The notes under the pieces were generated by a model. That model made no database searches. It had not been told where the DNA came from and saw nothing but the letters and a program-made list of their open reading frames with translations. Both the position numbers and the translations under genes were made by a program. This document shows, piece after piece, positions 7,799 to 16,428 of a stretch of DNA of 64,000 nt (its first letter is position 1; every line of letters begins with the position of its first letter). The stretch spans positions 47,494 to 111,493 of the forward strand of contig NZ_JANBVS010000023.1 of assembly GCF_024586915.1 (NCBI RefSeq), given 5' to 3'. This DNA is from Bradyrhizobium sp. SRS-191 (GTDB lineage Bacteria > Pseudomonadota > Alphaproteobacteria > Rhizobiales > Xanthobacteraceae).

Positions 7799-9345
7799 CA
7801 CACCATCTCCTCGGACTTGCGCTTCTTGGCCTGCGCCGCGACCGCCTTGCGATACTTGTCGCGGAAGTCAGGACGCGCGACCGGAGTGCCCTGCCACACG
7901 CCCGCAGTGTCGCCCTCACCGACACCTTCGAAGAACTCGCGCATCTCGTCGAAGCGCGCCTTGCCTGATATCGCGGCATTGACGACCTGCGCCAGCGAGC
8001 CGGCGCCGGAGACGCCGAACAGCGGGCGCGCCGAAATCAGATTGGTGAAGTACAGCGACGGAATCGCGCGCGCCTTGGCCTTCTGGACGACCGGCGTGGT
8101 GCCGATCGCAAGATCCGGCGCGAATTCATCGACCGCGGCGAGATCCTGCTCCAGCGAGGCACGATATTGCACGCGCACGCCGCGCTGTTCGAGCCAGGCA
8201 CAGTCGGCCTCCGACCAGCGCGTGCGCGGGCAGGCGGTGCCGACATAGCGCAGATCGGCGCCGCTCTCGACCAGCAGACGGCCGACCAGAAGCTCGGAGC
8301 CTTCGTAACCCGACAGCGTGATGCGGCCGCGGATCGGCTTGTCAGCGAGCGCGCCGCGGATCGCCGGCAACACCGCATTCTTGGCAGCATCGATCTGCGC
8401 GCGTCCGACGCCACAGACACTGCCGACCGCCTCGAGCCAATCCGCGGTGCCATCGCAGCCGACCGGCGCCGAGCCGATGATCGGCCGTCCCGCCGCCTCG
8501 AACTCGCGGATCGAGGCCGTGTAGAACGGATGGATTGCCGCGACCGCCGCGCAGTCGAGCGCGCCATACAGCTCGCGCCACTCGCGCGTCGGCACCGTTG
8601 GTCCGGCGGCGAGGCCCAGCGGCGCCAGCAGCATGCCGACGCCGACGGGATCGGCGGGGAACATCTCGCCCAGCAAGGTGATCGTCGGCTTGTCGCCGCG
8701 CGGCGCGCGTGGCGCCTGCACCGGCCCCTGCTCCGCCTCGCGCCGCGCATAGTTCAGCATCGCACCCGCAAGCACGTCCTTGGCCTCGGCATGGGTCGGC
8801 ACGCCGAAGCCGGGCACGTCGATGCCGATCACGCGCACGCCGTTGATCTCCTTCGGGAGAATCTGCAGCGGCACGCCGGAGGCGGTGGGAACGCAGAGAT
8901 TGATGATGACGACGCAGTCGTAGTTCGCAGGGTCCGCGAGCTTGAACACCGCGTCGCGGATGTCCTCGAACAGTTTTCCGGTGACCAGCGTCTCCGAGTT
9001 GAACGGGACGTAGCCGACGCTGCGCCGCGCGCCGTAGAAATGCGAGGTGAAGGTCAGGCCATAGACGCAGCAGGCCGAGCCCGACAGCACGGTCGCGGTG
9101 CGCCGCATGCGCAAGCCGACGCGCAGCGAGCCGAACGCCGGGCACATGCTCTGCGGCTGGTCATGCGGCCCGGCCGGATAGTCGGCCGCGTAGCGCGCGA
9201 GCACCTCGCTCTTGCCGGCCGCCTCGGCGGCCTTCTTGAGCTCGGCCTTGCCGGCGTGGCAGCCAAGCGCCTCGGGCTGCGCCGGCATGACTGCCACCGC
9301 GCCGCTCTCCACGCTTACCGCCTGATGGACCACTGCATCGCTCAT
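7798..9345 (-). CDS. bchY: Chlorophyllide a reductase subunit Y
   Basis: 515 residues from ATG (MSDAVVHQAV); an in-frame GTG 15 bases earlier is possible. Cysteine motifs expected for the iron-sulphur cluster shared with BchZ are visible: QSMCPAFGSLR and LSGSACCVYG, plus NLCVPTASG. Catalytic partner of BchZ in chlorophyllide a reductase. The first 60 residues are Ala-rich and poorly conserved in type. Lies 45 bp after bchX. Confidence 0.97.
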   Translation of the reverse strand: MSDAVVHQAVSVESGAVAVMPAQPEALGCHAGKAELKKAAEAAGKSEVLARYAADYPAGPHDQPQSMCPAFGSLRVGLRMRRTATVLSGSACCVYGLTFTSHFYGARRSVGYVPFNSETLVTGKLFEDIRDAVFKLADPANYDCVVIINLCVPTASGVPLQILPKEINGVRVIGIDVPGFGVPTHAEAKDVLAGAMLNYARREAEQGPVQAPRAPRGDKPTITLLGEMFPADPVGVGMLLAPLGLAAGPTVPTREWRELYGALDCAAVAAIHPFYTASIREFEAAGRPIIGSAPVGCDGTADWLEAVGSVCGVGRAQIDAAKNAVLPAIRGALADKPIRGRITLSGYEGSELLVGRLLVESGADLRYVGTACPRTRWSEADCAWLEQRGVRVQYRASLEQDLAAVDEFAPDLAIGTTPVVQKAKARAIPSLYFTNLISARPLFGVSGAGSLAQVVNAAISGKARFDEMREFFEGVGEGDTAGVWQGTPVARPDFRDKYRKAVAAQAKKRKSEEMV

Positions 9346-9390
9346 TGCACGAGATTCCACTACTCAATTCCGCTGCTCAGAACGCACCCA

Positions 9391-10401
9391 TCACACATTG
9401 TCGTAGATCACTTCGAGCGAGGGCTTGGCGACCGCCGTGCTGCCGCACATGTCCTCGAGCGTCGCCTGCTCCAGCACCACGTCGCGGCCGACCTCCGAGG
9501 CCTTGAACAGGCCGAGCAGGCCGTCCTGCGTCAGGGGATGCGGATGCTGCGGCGGCGCCTCGGCGACGTTGGTCGCGAGCTGCTCGAACAGCGGCGCCCA
9601 GGCCGTGCCGGGCTTGCCGATGATCTGATAGCTCGCACTCTTGCGGCGGATGTCGTCATCGGCCGGGATCGAGGCCAGCACGGGGATGCCGACGGCATCC
9701 GCAAATGCCTGCGCCTCGCCGGTGCCGTCATCCTTGTTGATGACGATGCCGGCGACGCCGACATTGCCGCCGAGCTTGCGGAAATACTCCACCGCCGAGC
9801 AGACATTGTTGGCGACGTAGAGCGACTGCAGGTCGTTGGAGCCGACGATGATCACCTTCTGGCACATGTCGCGCGCGATCGGCAGGCCGAAGCCGCCGCA
9901 GACGACGTCGCCGAGGAAATCGAGCAGGACGTAGTCGAAACCCCAATCGTGGAAGCCGAGCTTCTCGATCAGCTCGAAGCCGTGGATGATGCCGCGCCCG
10001 CCGCAGCCGCGGCCGACCTCGGGCCCGCCGAGCTCCATTGCGAACACGCCGTCGCGCTTGAAGCAGACGTCCCCGATCTTCACCTCTTCGCCGGCGAGCT
10101 TCTTCTTCGACGAGGTCTCCAGGATGGTCGGGCAGGCGCGGCCGCCGAACAACAGCGACGTCGTGTCGCTTTTCGGGTCGCAACCGATCAGCAGCACCTT
10201 CTTGCCCTGCTGCGCCATCATGTAGGACAAATTGGCGAGCGTGAAGCTCTTGCCGATGCCGCCCTTGCCGTAGATCGCGATGATCTGCGTGGCCTTCTTC
10301 GGCGCAGCCGTCACCGGCGCATCCGGCTCGATCGCGGCCTCGGCACGCAGGGCATCCGTCATCGCAGCCATGTTGGCGCTGATCTTGGTCGGGGCGTTCA
10401 T
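9391..10401 (-). CDS. bchX: Chlorophyllide a reductase iron protein X
   Basis: 336 residues. NifH-like ATPase: P-loop IYGKGGIGKS near residue 50, DPKSDTT switch, and cluster cysteines in GGRACPTIL and GDVVCGGFG. It passes electrons with ATP hydrolysis to BchYZ. ATG (MNAPTKISAN) overlaps the bchC stop as ATGA and has GGAGAG 9 bases upstream, so the longer frame starting inside bchC is rejected. Confidence 0.97.
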   Translation of the reverse strand: MNAPTKISANMAAMTDALRAEAAIEPDAPVTAAPKKATQIIAIYGKGGIGKSFTLANLSYMMAQQGKKVLLIGCDPKSDTTSLLFGGRACPTILETSSKKKLAGEEVKIGDVCFKRDGVFAMELGGPEVGRGCGGRGIIHGFELIEKLGFHDWGFDYVLLDFLGDVVCGGFGLPIARDMCQKVIIVGSNDLQSLYVANNVCSAVEYFRKLGGNVGVAGIVINKDDGTGEAQAFADAVGIPVLASIPADDDIRRKSASYQIIGKPGTAWAPLFEQLATNVAEAPPQHPHPLTQDGLLGLFKASEVGRDVVLEQATLEDMCGSTAVAKPSLEVIYDNV

Positions 10402-11339
10402 GCGGCTGCTCTCCAGTCCAGGACCATCTTGAGACATGACGGATCGTCGAACGCGGTCCGGTAGGCGCTCTCTGCGGAAGACGCTTCCGCGTGATGCGTG
10501 ATCAGCCCGTCCAGCGACAGCCGGCCGGTGTCGATCAGATTGCGCACCGCGAGCAGATCCTCATGCTTCCATTCGGCGGCGACGCGGATCGCCGCCTCGC
10601 GCATGAAGGCCGGCGGATAGGAGAAGGTCAGCGGTGCGCTGTAGAAGCCGGCGAGGATGATCTCGCCCCGCGGCGCCAGACGCGCAATGAGACTGTCGAG
10701 CATGCCGGCATCGCCGCTGGCATCGAAGATCAGGCGGTAGTCGCGCTTTTGGTCGTGAGCAGGATCGATGACGCGATAGCCCATGGCGCCGACAGCGCGC
10801 TCGGGATTGCTCTCCCACACGACCGGCGGGTCGCCGCCCATCGCCACGATCAGCCGCGCGAGCAGACGACCGAGCACGCCATGACCCACCACGCATTCGG
10901 CCTGGCCGTCACCGCCGATCGACAGAGCATGATACGCGGTCGCCGCCAGCGCCATCAGCACGCCGCGCTCGCCGGTCGCCTCGTCGATCGCCACGATGCG
11001 TTGGGCTGGAACGGTGAGACGCGAGGCAGCCGCGCCGAACAGGCTCTTGACCTCGCCGAAGCAGCGCGCCGCGCCCGGCACAAACACCCGCTCGCCCTTC
11101 CGAAAACCGGAATGCGGTGCAGCCTGCGCGACGCGGCCCACGGCCTCGTAGCCCGGCACGAGCGGATAGCCCATGCCCGGGAACTGCGGCATACGCCCTT
11201 CGTACAGCAACCGCTCGGTGCCGGTGCTGATCGCGCTCCATTCGATGTCGACGGTCAGGCAGTCCGGGGCGTCTGCGAGCACCAGGTGCTGCAGCGACAA
11301 TTGCCTCGGCCTCCCTAGTACGACGGCGATCGCGTCCAT
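10398..11339 (-). CDS. bchC: Bacteriochlorophyllide a dehydrogenase
   Basis: 313 residues, MDR-type dehydrogenase without an obvious structural zinc site; oxidises the 3-hydroxyethyl group of 3-hydroxyethyl bacteriochlorophyllide a. Visible features: STGTERLLYEG near residue 40, the VVGHGVLGRLLARL nucleotide-binding stretch, and EIILAGFYS. Start MDAIAV has GGGGAG upstream. It opens the bchCXYZ-pufQBALM-hmuO unit, and two TGT-N12-ACA boxes lie 63-105 bp upstream. Confidence 0.95.
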   Translation of the reverse strand: MDAIAVVLGRPRQLSLQHLVLADAPDCLTVDIEWSAISTGTERLLYEGRMPQFPGMGYPLVPGYEAVGRVAQAAPHSGFRKGERVFVPGAARCFGEVKSLFGAAASRLTVPAQRIVAIDEATGERGVLMALAATAYHALSIGGDGQAECVVGHGVLGRLLARLIVAMGGDPPVVWESNPERAVGAMGYRVIDPAHDQKRDYRLIFDASGDAGMLDSLIARLAPRGEIILAGFYSAPLTFSYPPAFMREAAIRVAAEWKHEDLLAVRNLIDTGRLSLDGLITHHAEASSAESAYRTAFDDPSCLKMVLDWRAAA

Positions 11340-11401
11340 TGCCCAACTCCCCGGCGACGCCCGCTTAGTTACGGGTGTCAGGTTAGTCGGACCACACAAA
11401 G

Positions 11402-11419
11402 TGTCAATATAAATTTACA
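11402..11419. promoter_or_regulatory. PpsR box 1 upstream of bchC
   Basis: TGTCAATATAAATTTACA, an exact TGT-N12-ACA match to the PpsR/CrtJ operator. It lies 63-80 bp upstream of the bchC start and 7 bp from a second box, the tandem arrangement to which CrtJ/PpsR binds cooperatively in Rhodobacter bchC. Confidence 0.85.
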
Positions 11420-11426
11420 TTCCAAG

Positions 11427-11444
11427 TGTCAGCTTTTCGCGACA
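11427..11444. promoter_or_regulatory. PpsR box 2 upstream of bchC
   Basis: TGTCAGCTTTTCGCGACA, exact TGT-N12-ACA. It overlaps the last codons of crtF (stop 11429-11431). A degenerate third copy, TGT-N12-ACC, begins at 11376 closer to bchC. Confidence 0.82.
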
Positions 11445-12574
11445 ATCACGCTGGCGATCAAGGGGATCCGCGTGCGAAGCACTCGCACCTGCGAAAAGCC
11501 TGCCAGATTCAGCAGCTCGCGCAGACGGTTCGCGCTGCGCGGCCGGCCCTGCCCCATCGCGCGGAGATAGATCTCGAAATAGGCGCTGACGCCGTCGCTG
11601 CCCCCGGCCGCGGCGCGCATCGGCTCGCCGAGCAGCAGCACCCCCTCATCGGGCAACGCCGCCCGCACCTTGGCAAGCAGGTGCGCCACCGCGTCGTCGT
11701 CGTGATCATGCACCACGCGAATCAGCGAGATCACGTCGGCGCCGGATGGCAGCGGATCGTCGTAGAAGCTGCCCGGCGTGATCGTCGTGCGATCGGCCAG
11801 CCCGGCCTTCGACAGGCGCTCCCCGGCAATCGCTGCGACCCCGGGCAGATCGAACAGCTGCAGTTGCAGCTGCGGCGCTGCCCGCGCGGCGGCGGCGAGG
11901 AAGCTGCCGTCACCGCCGCCGACATCGAGCAGGCAGCGATGGCCGGTCAACGGATAGGCTGACAGCACCAGATCCGCGATCATCGGCTGCGACGCCGCCA
12001 TCAGCGCCGTGTAGGGCGCGACATCGTCGCGCGTGAGCGAGGCGCCGCCATGGTCGAGCGCATAGGGCCAGTAATGCGCGAGGCGACGCTCGCGATCATG
12101 GCCGCGCAGCAGCGTCAGGGGATCGCCGAGATCGGCGTAGAGCGCGGCGTGATGCCGGACCATCGCGGCAATACCGGGATTGCCGAGCAGCGCCGCACCG
12201 AGCGGCCCGAGGCCATAGCGGGCCGCGCCGCGACGCTCGAGCAACTGCAGGGCGCAGGCGGCCTCGCACAGGCTCTCCATCGACGCGACAGGGATCGCCC
12301 CGCGCGCGGCCAGCGCCGCGAGGTCGCGCGGTCCCGCACGCAGCGTCTCGAACAGATCGAGCTGCACGCAGGCGGAAAGCGTCTGCGAGTAGACGAAGCC
12401 GGCGCACAGATCGAACAGCTCCGCCGCCCGCCGGCGCGCGATCGGCCGCGTCAACGGAAACGCCGCAGCCCAGCGCTGGAACGCGGCACTCGCCAGCAGC
12501 GCATCGCGCCAGCCGCGCCAGCGATCTCCGAAGCTCTCCGGCGCCGGCGTGTCGTGGCGGATCGCGGCGGGCAT
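11429..12574 (-). CDS. crtF: Hydroxyneurosporene/demethylspheroidene O-methyltransferase
   Basis: 381 residues from ATG (MPAAIRHDTP). N-terminal dimerisation/winged-helix part (QLDLFETLRAGPRDLAAL) is followed by the SAM site LLDVGGGDGSFL and VISLIRVVHDHDD, as in plant-type O-methyltransferases. It methylates the 1-hydroxy groups of the acyclic carotenoid on the way to spirilloxanthin. GGAG lies 10 bases before the ATG; a TTG at 12649 would give 406 residues but starts at the edge of a repeat. Downstream control boxes for bchC overlap its stop. Confidence 0.93.
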   Translation of the reverse strand: MPAAIRHDTPAPESFGDRWRGWRDALLASAAFQRWAAAFPLTRPIARRRAAELFDLCAGFVYSQTLSACVQLDLFETLRAGPRDLAALAARGAIPVASMESLCEAACALQLLERRGAARYGLGPLGAALLGNPGIAAMVRHHAALYADLGDPLTLLRGHDRERRLAHYWPYALDHGGASLTRDDVAPYTALMAASQPMIADLVLSAYPLTGHRCLLDVGGGDGSFLAAAARAAPQLQLQLFDLPGVAAIAGERLSKAGLADRTTITPGSFYDDPLPSGADVISLIRVVHDHDDDAVAHLLAKVRAALPDEGVLLLGEPMRAAAGGSDGVSAYFEIYLRAMGQGRPRSANRLRELLNLAGFSQVRVLRTRIPLIASVIVAKS

Positions 12575-12660
12575 CGCGCTTAAGGCTCCAACGAGAGAAT
12601 CTGTGTCTGCGCTGGCTGGCGCGACTGATTGGCTCGAAAGGATCGACAAACGAAGCTGCC

Positions 12661-12864
12661 CACCCTCCCCTGGAGGGGGAGGGTCGTCGCGCGCAAAGCG
12701 CGCGGCGTGGTGGGGTGAGCCCGGAAATAAGTGCGGATGAGGCCAGCGGTTCTCAGTTCTGACTGTCTCCGGTCATGGGGCATCACGAGCACCGCGTGCG
12801 CCGATAGTCTGTCACCCCACCCCGGCGCGCATGCGCGCCGCCCCTCCCCCTCCAGGGGAGGGTG
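12661..12864. repeat. Paired inverted palindromes between crtE and crtF
   Basis: The 339-bp gap between crtE and crtF has no gene. It holds two inverse arms: 12661-12719 starts CACCCTCCCCTGGAGGGGGA, and 12811-12864 carries its complement, each followed by a G/C-rich half reading GTGGTGGGGTGA. Another family than the one at 2.5 kb but with the same arm-spacer-arm layout. It separates two genes that are adjacent and often coupled in other purple bacteria. Confidence 0.75.
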
Positions 12865-12913
12865 AACATCGCACGCGTGGCGGGACGTCAACATCCCGGT
12901 CCTGTTCTGATGC

Positions 12914-13783
12914 TCACGCCGCCGACGCCGCGAGGCGGCGCGGCACCAGGCGCTTGGCTTCCTGCTCCATCAGCATGCGCAGCTCGTGCGCGTGGGCGCA
13001 GGGCGGCATGGTGCGGATGCCCTCGGCGACGAGATCGTGCAGATAGGTGACAGCACCGCTGAGGCCATAGCGCAGCACCGCATTGGGCCGCCCGAGGGCT
13101 GCATCCTGCCCGACCGGCTTGCCCGCCTCCTCCTCGTCGCTGGCCGCATCACGAATGTCATCGGCGACCTGATAAGCCTCGCCGATGGTCTCGCCGAGCG
13201 TGCGCCACGCCTCCGGATTCTCATGACCCGCCGCGGCGGCGCCCGAGACGGTGGCGGCCGCAAACAAGGCGCCGGTCTTCGACCGGTGATAGCGCGACAG
13301 GTCGATCTCCGGTTCGCATTCCCAGGCCTGTCCGGCGGCGATGCCATGCGGCACGCCGACGGCATCGCCGATGGTAGCAATGAGCTGCGCCAACCGCAGC
13401 GGCGAGCAGCGTGACTTGGCAAGCGTCTGGAAGGCGAGCACGATCAGCGCGTCACCGGCGAGCACCGCGAGCGGCTCGCCGAACGCGGCATGCACCGATG
13501 GCCGGCCGCGCCGCAGCTTGGCATTGTCGAAGCACGGCAGATCGTCATGCACCAGCGAGGCGCAGTGCAACAGCTCGATCGCCGATCCCGCCGCGTCCGT
13601 CGCGGCCGGCTCGTCGTCGCCGCAAGCCGCGGCCACCGCGTGACAGAGTCGGGGCCGCACCCGAGCGCCCTTGGGAAAGACCGCCGCCTGCATCGCCGCT
13701 GAGAGCCGTGGCGGACATCCGGGCCGGTCGGCCAGCGCGACCGCAGCGACGAGGGATTTTTCGATCCGGGCCATCACGTCCAT
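12914..13783 (-). CDS. crtE: Geranylgeranyl diphosphate synthase
   Basis: 289 residues, all-helical prenyltransferase. The first Asp-rich motif reads HDDLPCFDNAKLRRGRPSVH, where the second metal-binding pair is DN instead of the common DD, and the second motif is VADDIRDAASDEEE. It makes GGPP for carotenoids and the phytyl tail. Start MDVMARIEKS has GGGGAGG 7 bases upstream. Divergent from crtD, with two PpsR boxes between them. Confidence 0.94.
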   Translation of the reverse strand: MDVMARIEKSLVAAVALADRPGCPPRLSAAMQAAVFPKGARVRPRLCHAVAAACGDDEPAATDAAGSAIELLHCASLVHDDLPCFDNAKLRRGRPSVHAAFGEPLAVLAGDALIVLAFQTLAKSRCSPLRLAQLIATIGDAVGVPHGIAAGQAWECEPEIDLSRYHRSKTGALFAAATVSGAAAAGHENPEAWRTLGETIGEAYQVADDIRDAASDEEEAGKPVGQDAALGRPNAVLRYGLSGAVTYLHDLVAEGIRTMPPCAHAHELRMLMEQEAKRLVPRRLAASAA

Positions 13784-13828
13784 GCCAGCCTCCCCTGCCG
13801 CGAGGCCCAAGGTATCGAGGGCTCGCTA

Positions 13829-13846
13829 TGTAAATTTCAGCTTACA
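13829..13846. promoter_or_regulatory. PpsR box 1, crtE/crtD divergent region
   Basis: TGTAAATTTCAGCTTACA, exact TGT-N12-ACA, in the 125-bp region between the crtE and crtD starts; 7 bp from the next box. Confidence 0.85.
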
Positions 13847-13853
13847 CCCATAC

Positions 13854-13871
13854 TGTAAATCATGCTAGACA
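13854..13871. promoter_or_regulatory. PpsR box 2, crtE/crtD divergent region
   Basis: TGTAAATCATGCTAGACA, exact TGT-N12-ACA. Tandem with the box at 13829, same 7-bp spacing as the pair at bchC, so a PpsR tetramer could control both divergent promoters. Confidence 0.85.
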
Positions 13872-13908
13872 TTTCCGGCGTCAAGTCCCGCGGACAGGAG
13901 TGCGAGCA

Positions 13909-15438
13909 ATGGCCGATCACCGCGTGATCGTGGTTGGCGCCGGGATTGCCGGCCTCAGCGCTGCGCTCACCCTCGCCGCGCGAGGAGCCGAGGTGACGGT
14001 GCTGGAGCGCGCGCCCGCGCCCGGCGGCAAGATGCGGCAGGTCGCGATCGGACCCGCGCGCATCGACTCCGGTCCCACCGTGTTCACGATGCGCTGGGTG
14101 TTCGACGAGTTGTTCGACGAGATCGGCACCTCACTCGATGATCATCTCACGCTGACGCCGCTCGACATCCTCGCACGTCACACCTGGACCGATCGCCGCA
14201 CGCTCGACCTGTTCGCCGACGAGGACCGCTCGGCTGACGCGATCGGCCATTTCGCCGGGCGCGGCGAGGCCGAGGGCTATCGCGCGTTCTGCCGCGACGC
14301 GCGCCGCATCTTCGAAACGCTCAGAGATCCCTTCATTCGCACGCCGGCGCCGAGCATGACGCATCTCCTGCGCAATGCCGGCTTCCGCGACCTCACGGCA
14401 ATCCGTCCGTTCCAGACCTTGTGGAAGGCGCTCGGAGGTTATTTTCGCGATGCCCGACTGCAGCAGCTGTTCGGGCGCTACGCCACCTATTGCGGCTCGT
14501 CGCCGTTCCACGCACCGGCGACGCTGATGCTGGTCGCCCATGTCGAGCAGTCCGGCGTCTGGCTGATCGATGGCGGCATGCACGAGCTCGCTTCATGCTT
14601 GGCCGCGCTGGCGCGGCGCCACGCGGTCAGCATCCGCTATGACAGCGAGGTCGCCGGCATCGTCACGCAGAGCGGCCGCGCGACAGGTGTCCGGCTTGCC
14701 GATGGCGAGCAGATCGCGGCCGATGCCGTGATCGCAACCGCCGATGTCGCCGCGCTGGCGCAGGGCCTGTTCGGGACGGACGCGGCGCGCGCCCTGCCCG
14801 CGATCCCGGAGTCGGCGCGCTCGCTCTCGGCCATGACCTGGAGCTGCCTCGCGCGCGCCGACGGCTTTCCGCTCGTGCGACACAACGTGTTCTTCTCGCG
14901 CGACTACCGCGCCGAGTTCGACCAGCTGATCGAGCGCCTGATGATGCCGGCCGAGCCGACAGTCTACGTCTGCGCGCAGGACCGCGACGACCAGCCGCGC
15001 CAGCCCGGCACGAACGAGCCGCTGTTCGTGCTGATCAACGCGCCCGCGTCAGGTGATCATCATCGCTTCGCTCCCTCGGAGATCAGCCAATGTGCCCGCC
15101 AGACCTTCGACCTGTTGCAGCGCTGCGGCCTGAGCATCGCGACGACGCCGGAACTGACCCGCGTGACGACGCCGGCGGATTTCAACCGGATGTTTCCGGG
15201 CACGGGGGGCGCTCTGTACGGCCGCAGCTCGCACGGCTGGATGGCCTCGTTCCAGCGGCCGGGCGCGCAGACCAGGCTGCCGGGGCTCTATGTGGCGGGA
15301 GGCAGCGCGCATCCGGGACCGGGCGTGCCCATGGCGGCACTGTCGGGCCGGATGGCAGCCAGCAGGGTGATTCTGGACCTCGCTTCGATCGCCCCGTCCC
15401 GAAGGACGGCTATGCGTGGTGGTATGTCGACGCGCTGA
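13909..15438 (+). CDS. crtD: Acyclic carotenoid 3,4-desaturase (methoxyneurosporene dehydrogenase)
   Basis: 509 residues. FAD/NAD fold at the N-terminus (VIVVGAGIAGLSAALTLAARG, then ERAPAPGGKM), and the C-terminal phytoene-desaturase-family signature GGSAHPGPGVPMAALSG. It desaturates C-3,4 of hydroxylated acyclic carotenoids in spirilloxanthin synthesis. ATG at 13909 has AGGAG 8 bases upstream, preferred to an ATG-less extension at 13900. Its final 18 codons overlap sequence that in another frame encodes the conserved N-terminus of CrtC. Confidence 0.95.
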   Translation: MADHRVIVVGAGIAGLSAALTLAARGAEVTVLERAPAPGGKMRQVAIGPARIDSGPTVFTMRWVFDELFDEIGTSLDDHLTLTPLDILARHTWTDRRTLDLFADEDRSADAIGHFAGRGEAEGYRAFCRDARRIFETLRDPFIRTPAPSMTHLLRNAGFRDLTAIRPFQTLWKALGGYFRDARLQQLFGRYATYCGSSPFHAPATLMLVAHVEQSGVWLIDGGMHELASCLAALARRHAVSIRYDSEVAGIVTQSGRATGVRLADGEQIAADAVIATADVAALAQGLFGTDAARALPAIPESARSLSAMTWSCLARADGFPLVRHNVFFSRDYRAEFDQLIERLMMPAEPTVYVCAQDRDDQPRQPGTNEPLFVLINAPASGDHHRFAPSEISQCARQTFDLLQRCGLSIATTPELTRVTTPADFNRMFPGTGGALYGRSSHGWMASFQRPGAQTRLPGLYVAGGSAHPGPGVPMAALSGRMAASRVILDLASIAPSRRTAMRGGMSTR

Positions 15439-16313
15439 GCGATGACGGCCGTTTCGGACTCACCATCATCGCCTTCGTCGGCAGCGTGTTCTCGCCGTAT
15501 TATGCATGGGCGCGGCGACGCGGTCCGGCGGATCCGGAAAATCATTGCGCGCTCAACGTCGCGCTCTATGGCGAGCGCGCGCGGCGCTGGTCCATGACCG
15601 AGCGCGGCCGGGGCGCAATCGCGCGCGATCAGTCCCGCTTTGCCATCGGGCCGAGCAGCTTGAGCTGGAACGGCCGCGAGCTGTCGATCGACATCAGCGA
15701 GGTCACGGTGCCATGGCCGCTGCCTCTGCGCGGCAAGGTGCGCGTCGTCCCGACCGCGCTGAACCCGGTCGCGTTCACGCTCGATGCCGAAGGACGCCAT
15801 CGCTGGCAGCCGATCGCGCCGTGCTGCCGCGTGGCGGTCGACTTCGATCATCCGGAGCTGCACTGGCGCGGCGACGGCTATTTCGACCTCAACCACGGCG
15901 ACGCGCCGCTGGAGCGCGACTTCCAGAGCTGGCAATGGTCGCGCGCCGCAACGCGCACCGGCACGGTGATCTCCTACGACACCGTGGCACGCGCCGGCGC
16001 CGACAGGACGATCGCCCTGCACGTCGATCCCGACGCGCAGTTGAGGCGCATTGCGCCGCTGGTCGATACTCCTCTGCGCAAGACATTGTGGCGCGTCGAC
16101 CGTAGCGCCCGCGCCGATGCGGAGACATCCGTGCGCGTGGCAAGCACCTTGGAGGACGCCCCCTTCTACGCCCGCAGCCACCTCGCCGCCCGCATCCATG
16201 GCGAGGACACAGCCATGATGCATGAAAGCCTCTCACTCGACCGCTTCCAGATGCCGATCGTCCAGGCCATGCTGCCGTTCAGGATGCCGCGGCGGGCGGG
16301 ATGGAGAGGATGA
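15435..16313 (+). CDS. crtC: Acyclic carotenoid 1,2-hydratase (hydroxyneurosporene synthase), start unclear
   Basis: CrtC hydrates the 1,2 double bond of neurosporene/lycopene. Clear family sequence: GLTIIAFVGSVFSPYYAWAR at the start, ENHCALNVALYG, and HWRGDGYFDLNHGDAPLE. No ATG, GTG or TTG lies in this frame between 15093 and 15485, although homologous-looking sequence (VPKDGYAWWYVDALSDDG) begins near 15396, inside the crtD reading region. I give the CTG at 15435, which forms CTGA with the crtD stop and yields 292 residues, near the family length. Alternatives: the GTG at 15486 (cuts a conserved part), a frameshift joining CrtD and CrtC, or a sequence error. Confidence 0.8.
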   Translation: MSDDGRFGLTIIAFVGSVFSPYYAWARRRGPADPENHCALNVALYGERARRWSMTERGRGAIARDQSRFAIGPSSLSWNGRELSIDISEVTVPWPLPLRGKVRVVPTALNPVAFTLDAEGRHRWQPIAPCCRVAVDFDHPELHWRGDGYFDLNHGDAPLERDFQSWQWSRAATRTGTVISYDTVARAGADRTIALHVDPDAQLRRIAPLVDTPLRKTLWRVDRSARADAETSVRVASTLEDAPFYARSHLAARIHGEDTAMMHESLSLDRFQMPIVQAMLPFRMPRRAGWRG

Positions 16314-16428
16314 CGTTGATAGATTCGCGCCAACGCCACCGGCGCGCGCCACTCGGGTGGTAAACGCTGACTTGAGCGACAAACACTTACTTGTGCGACA
16401 AACACTCGCGTTCGCAACAAACAAAGCC

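Noticed and set aside
9346..9360. GTG at 9360 as bchY start
   Set aside because: Possible, but the ATG five codons later is preferred; neither has a strong ribosome site.
8167..10464. 765-codon open frame on the + strand opposite bchY and bchX
   Set aside because: Arg/Asp/Ala-rich composition with no domain, lying antisense to two well-recognised bch genes; typical of high-G+C shadow frames.
12575..12649. TTG at 12649 as crtF start
   Set aside because: Would add 25 residues without family character and would begin at the edge of a repeat element.
16376..16420. GCGACAAACACT-like direct repeats, possible iterons or CRISPR
   Set aside because: Only two to three imperfect units without regular spacers.
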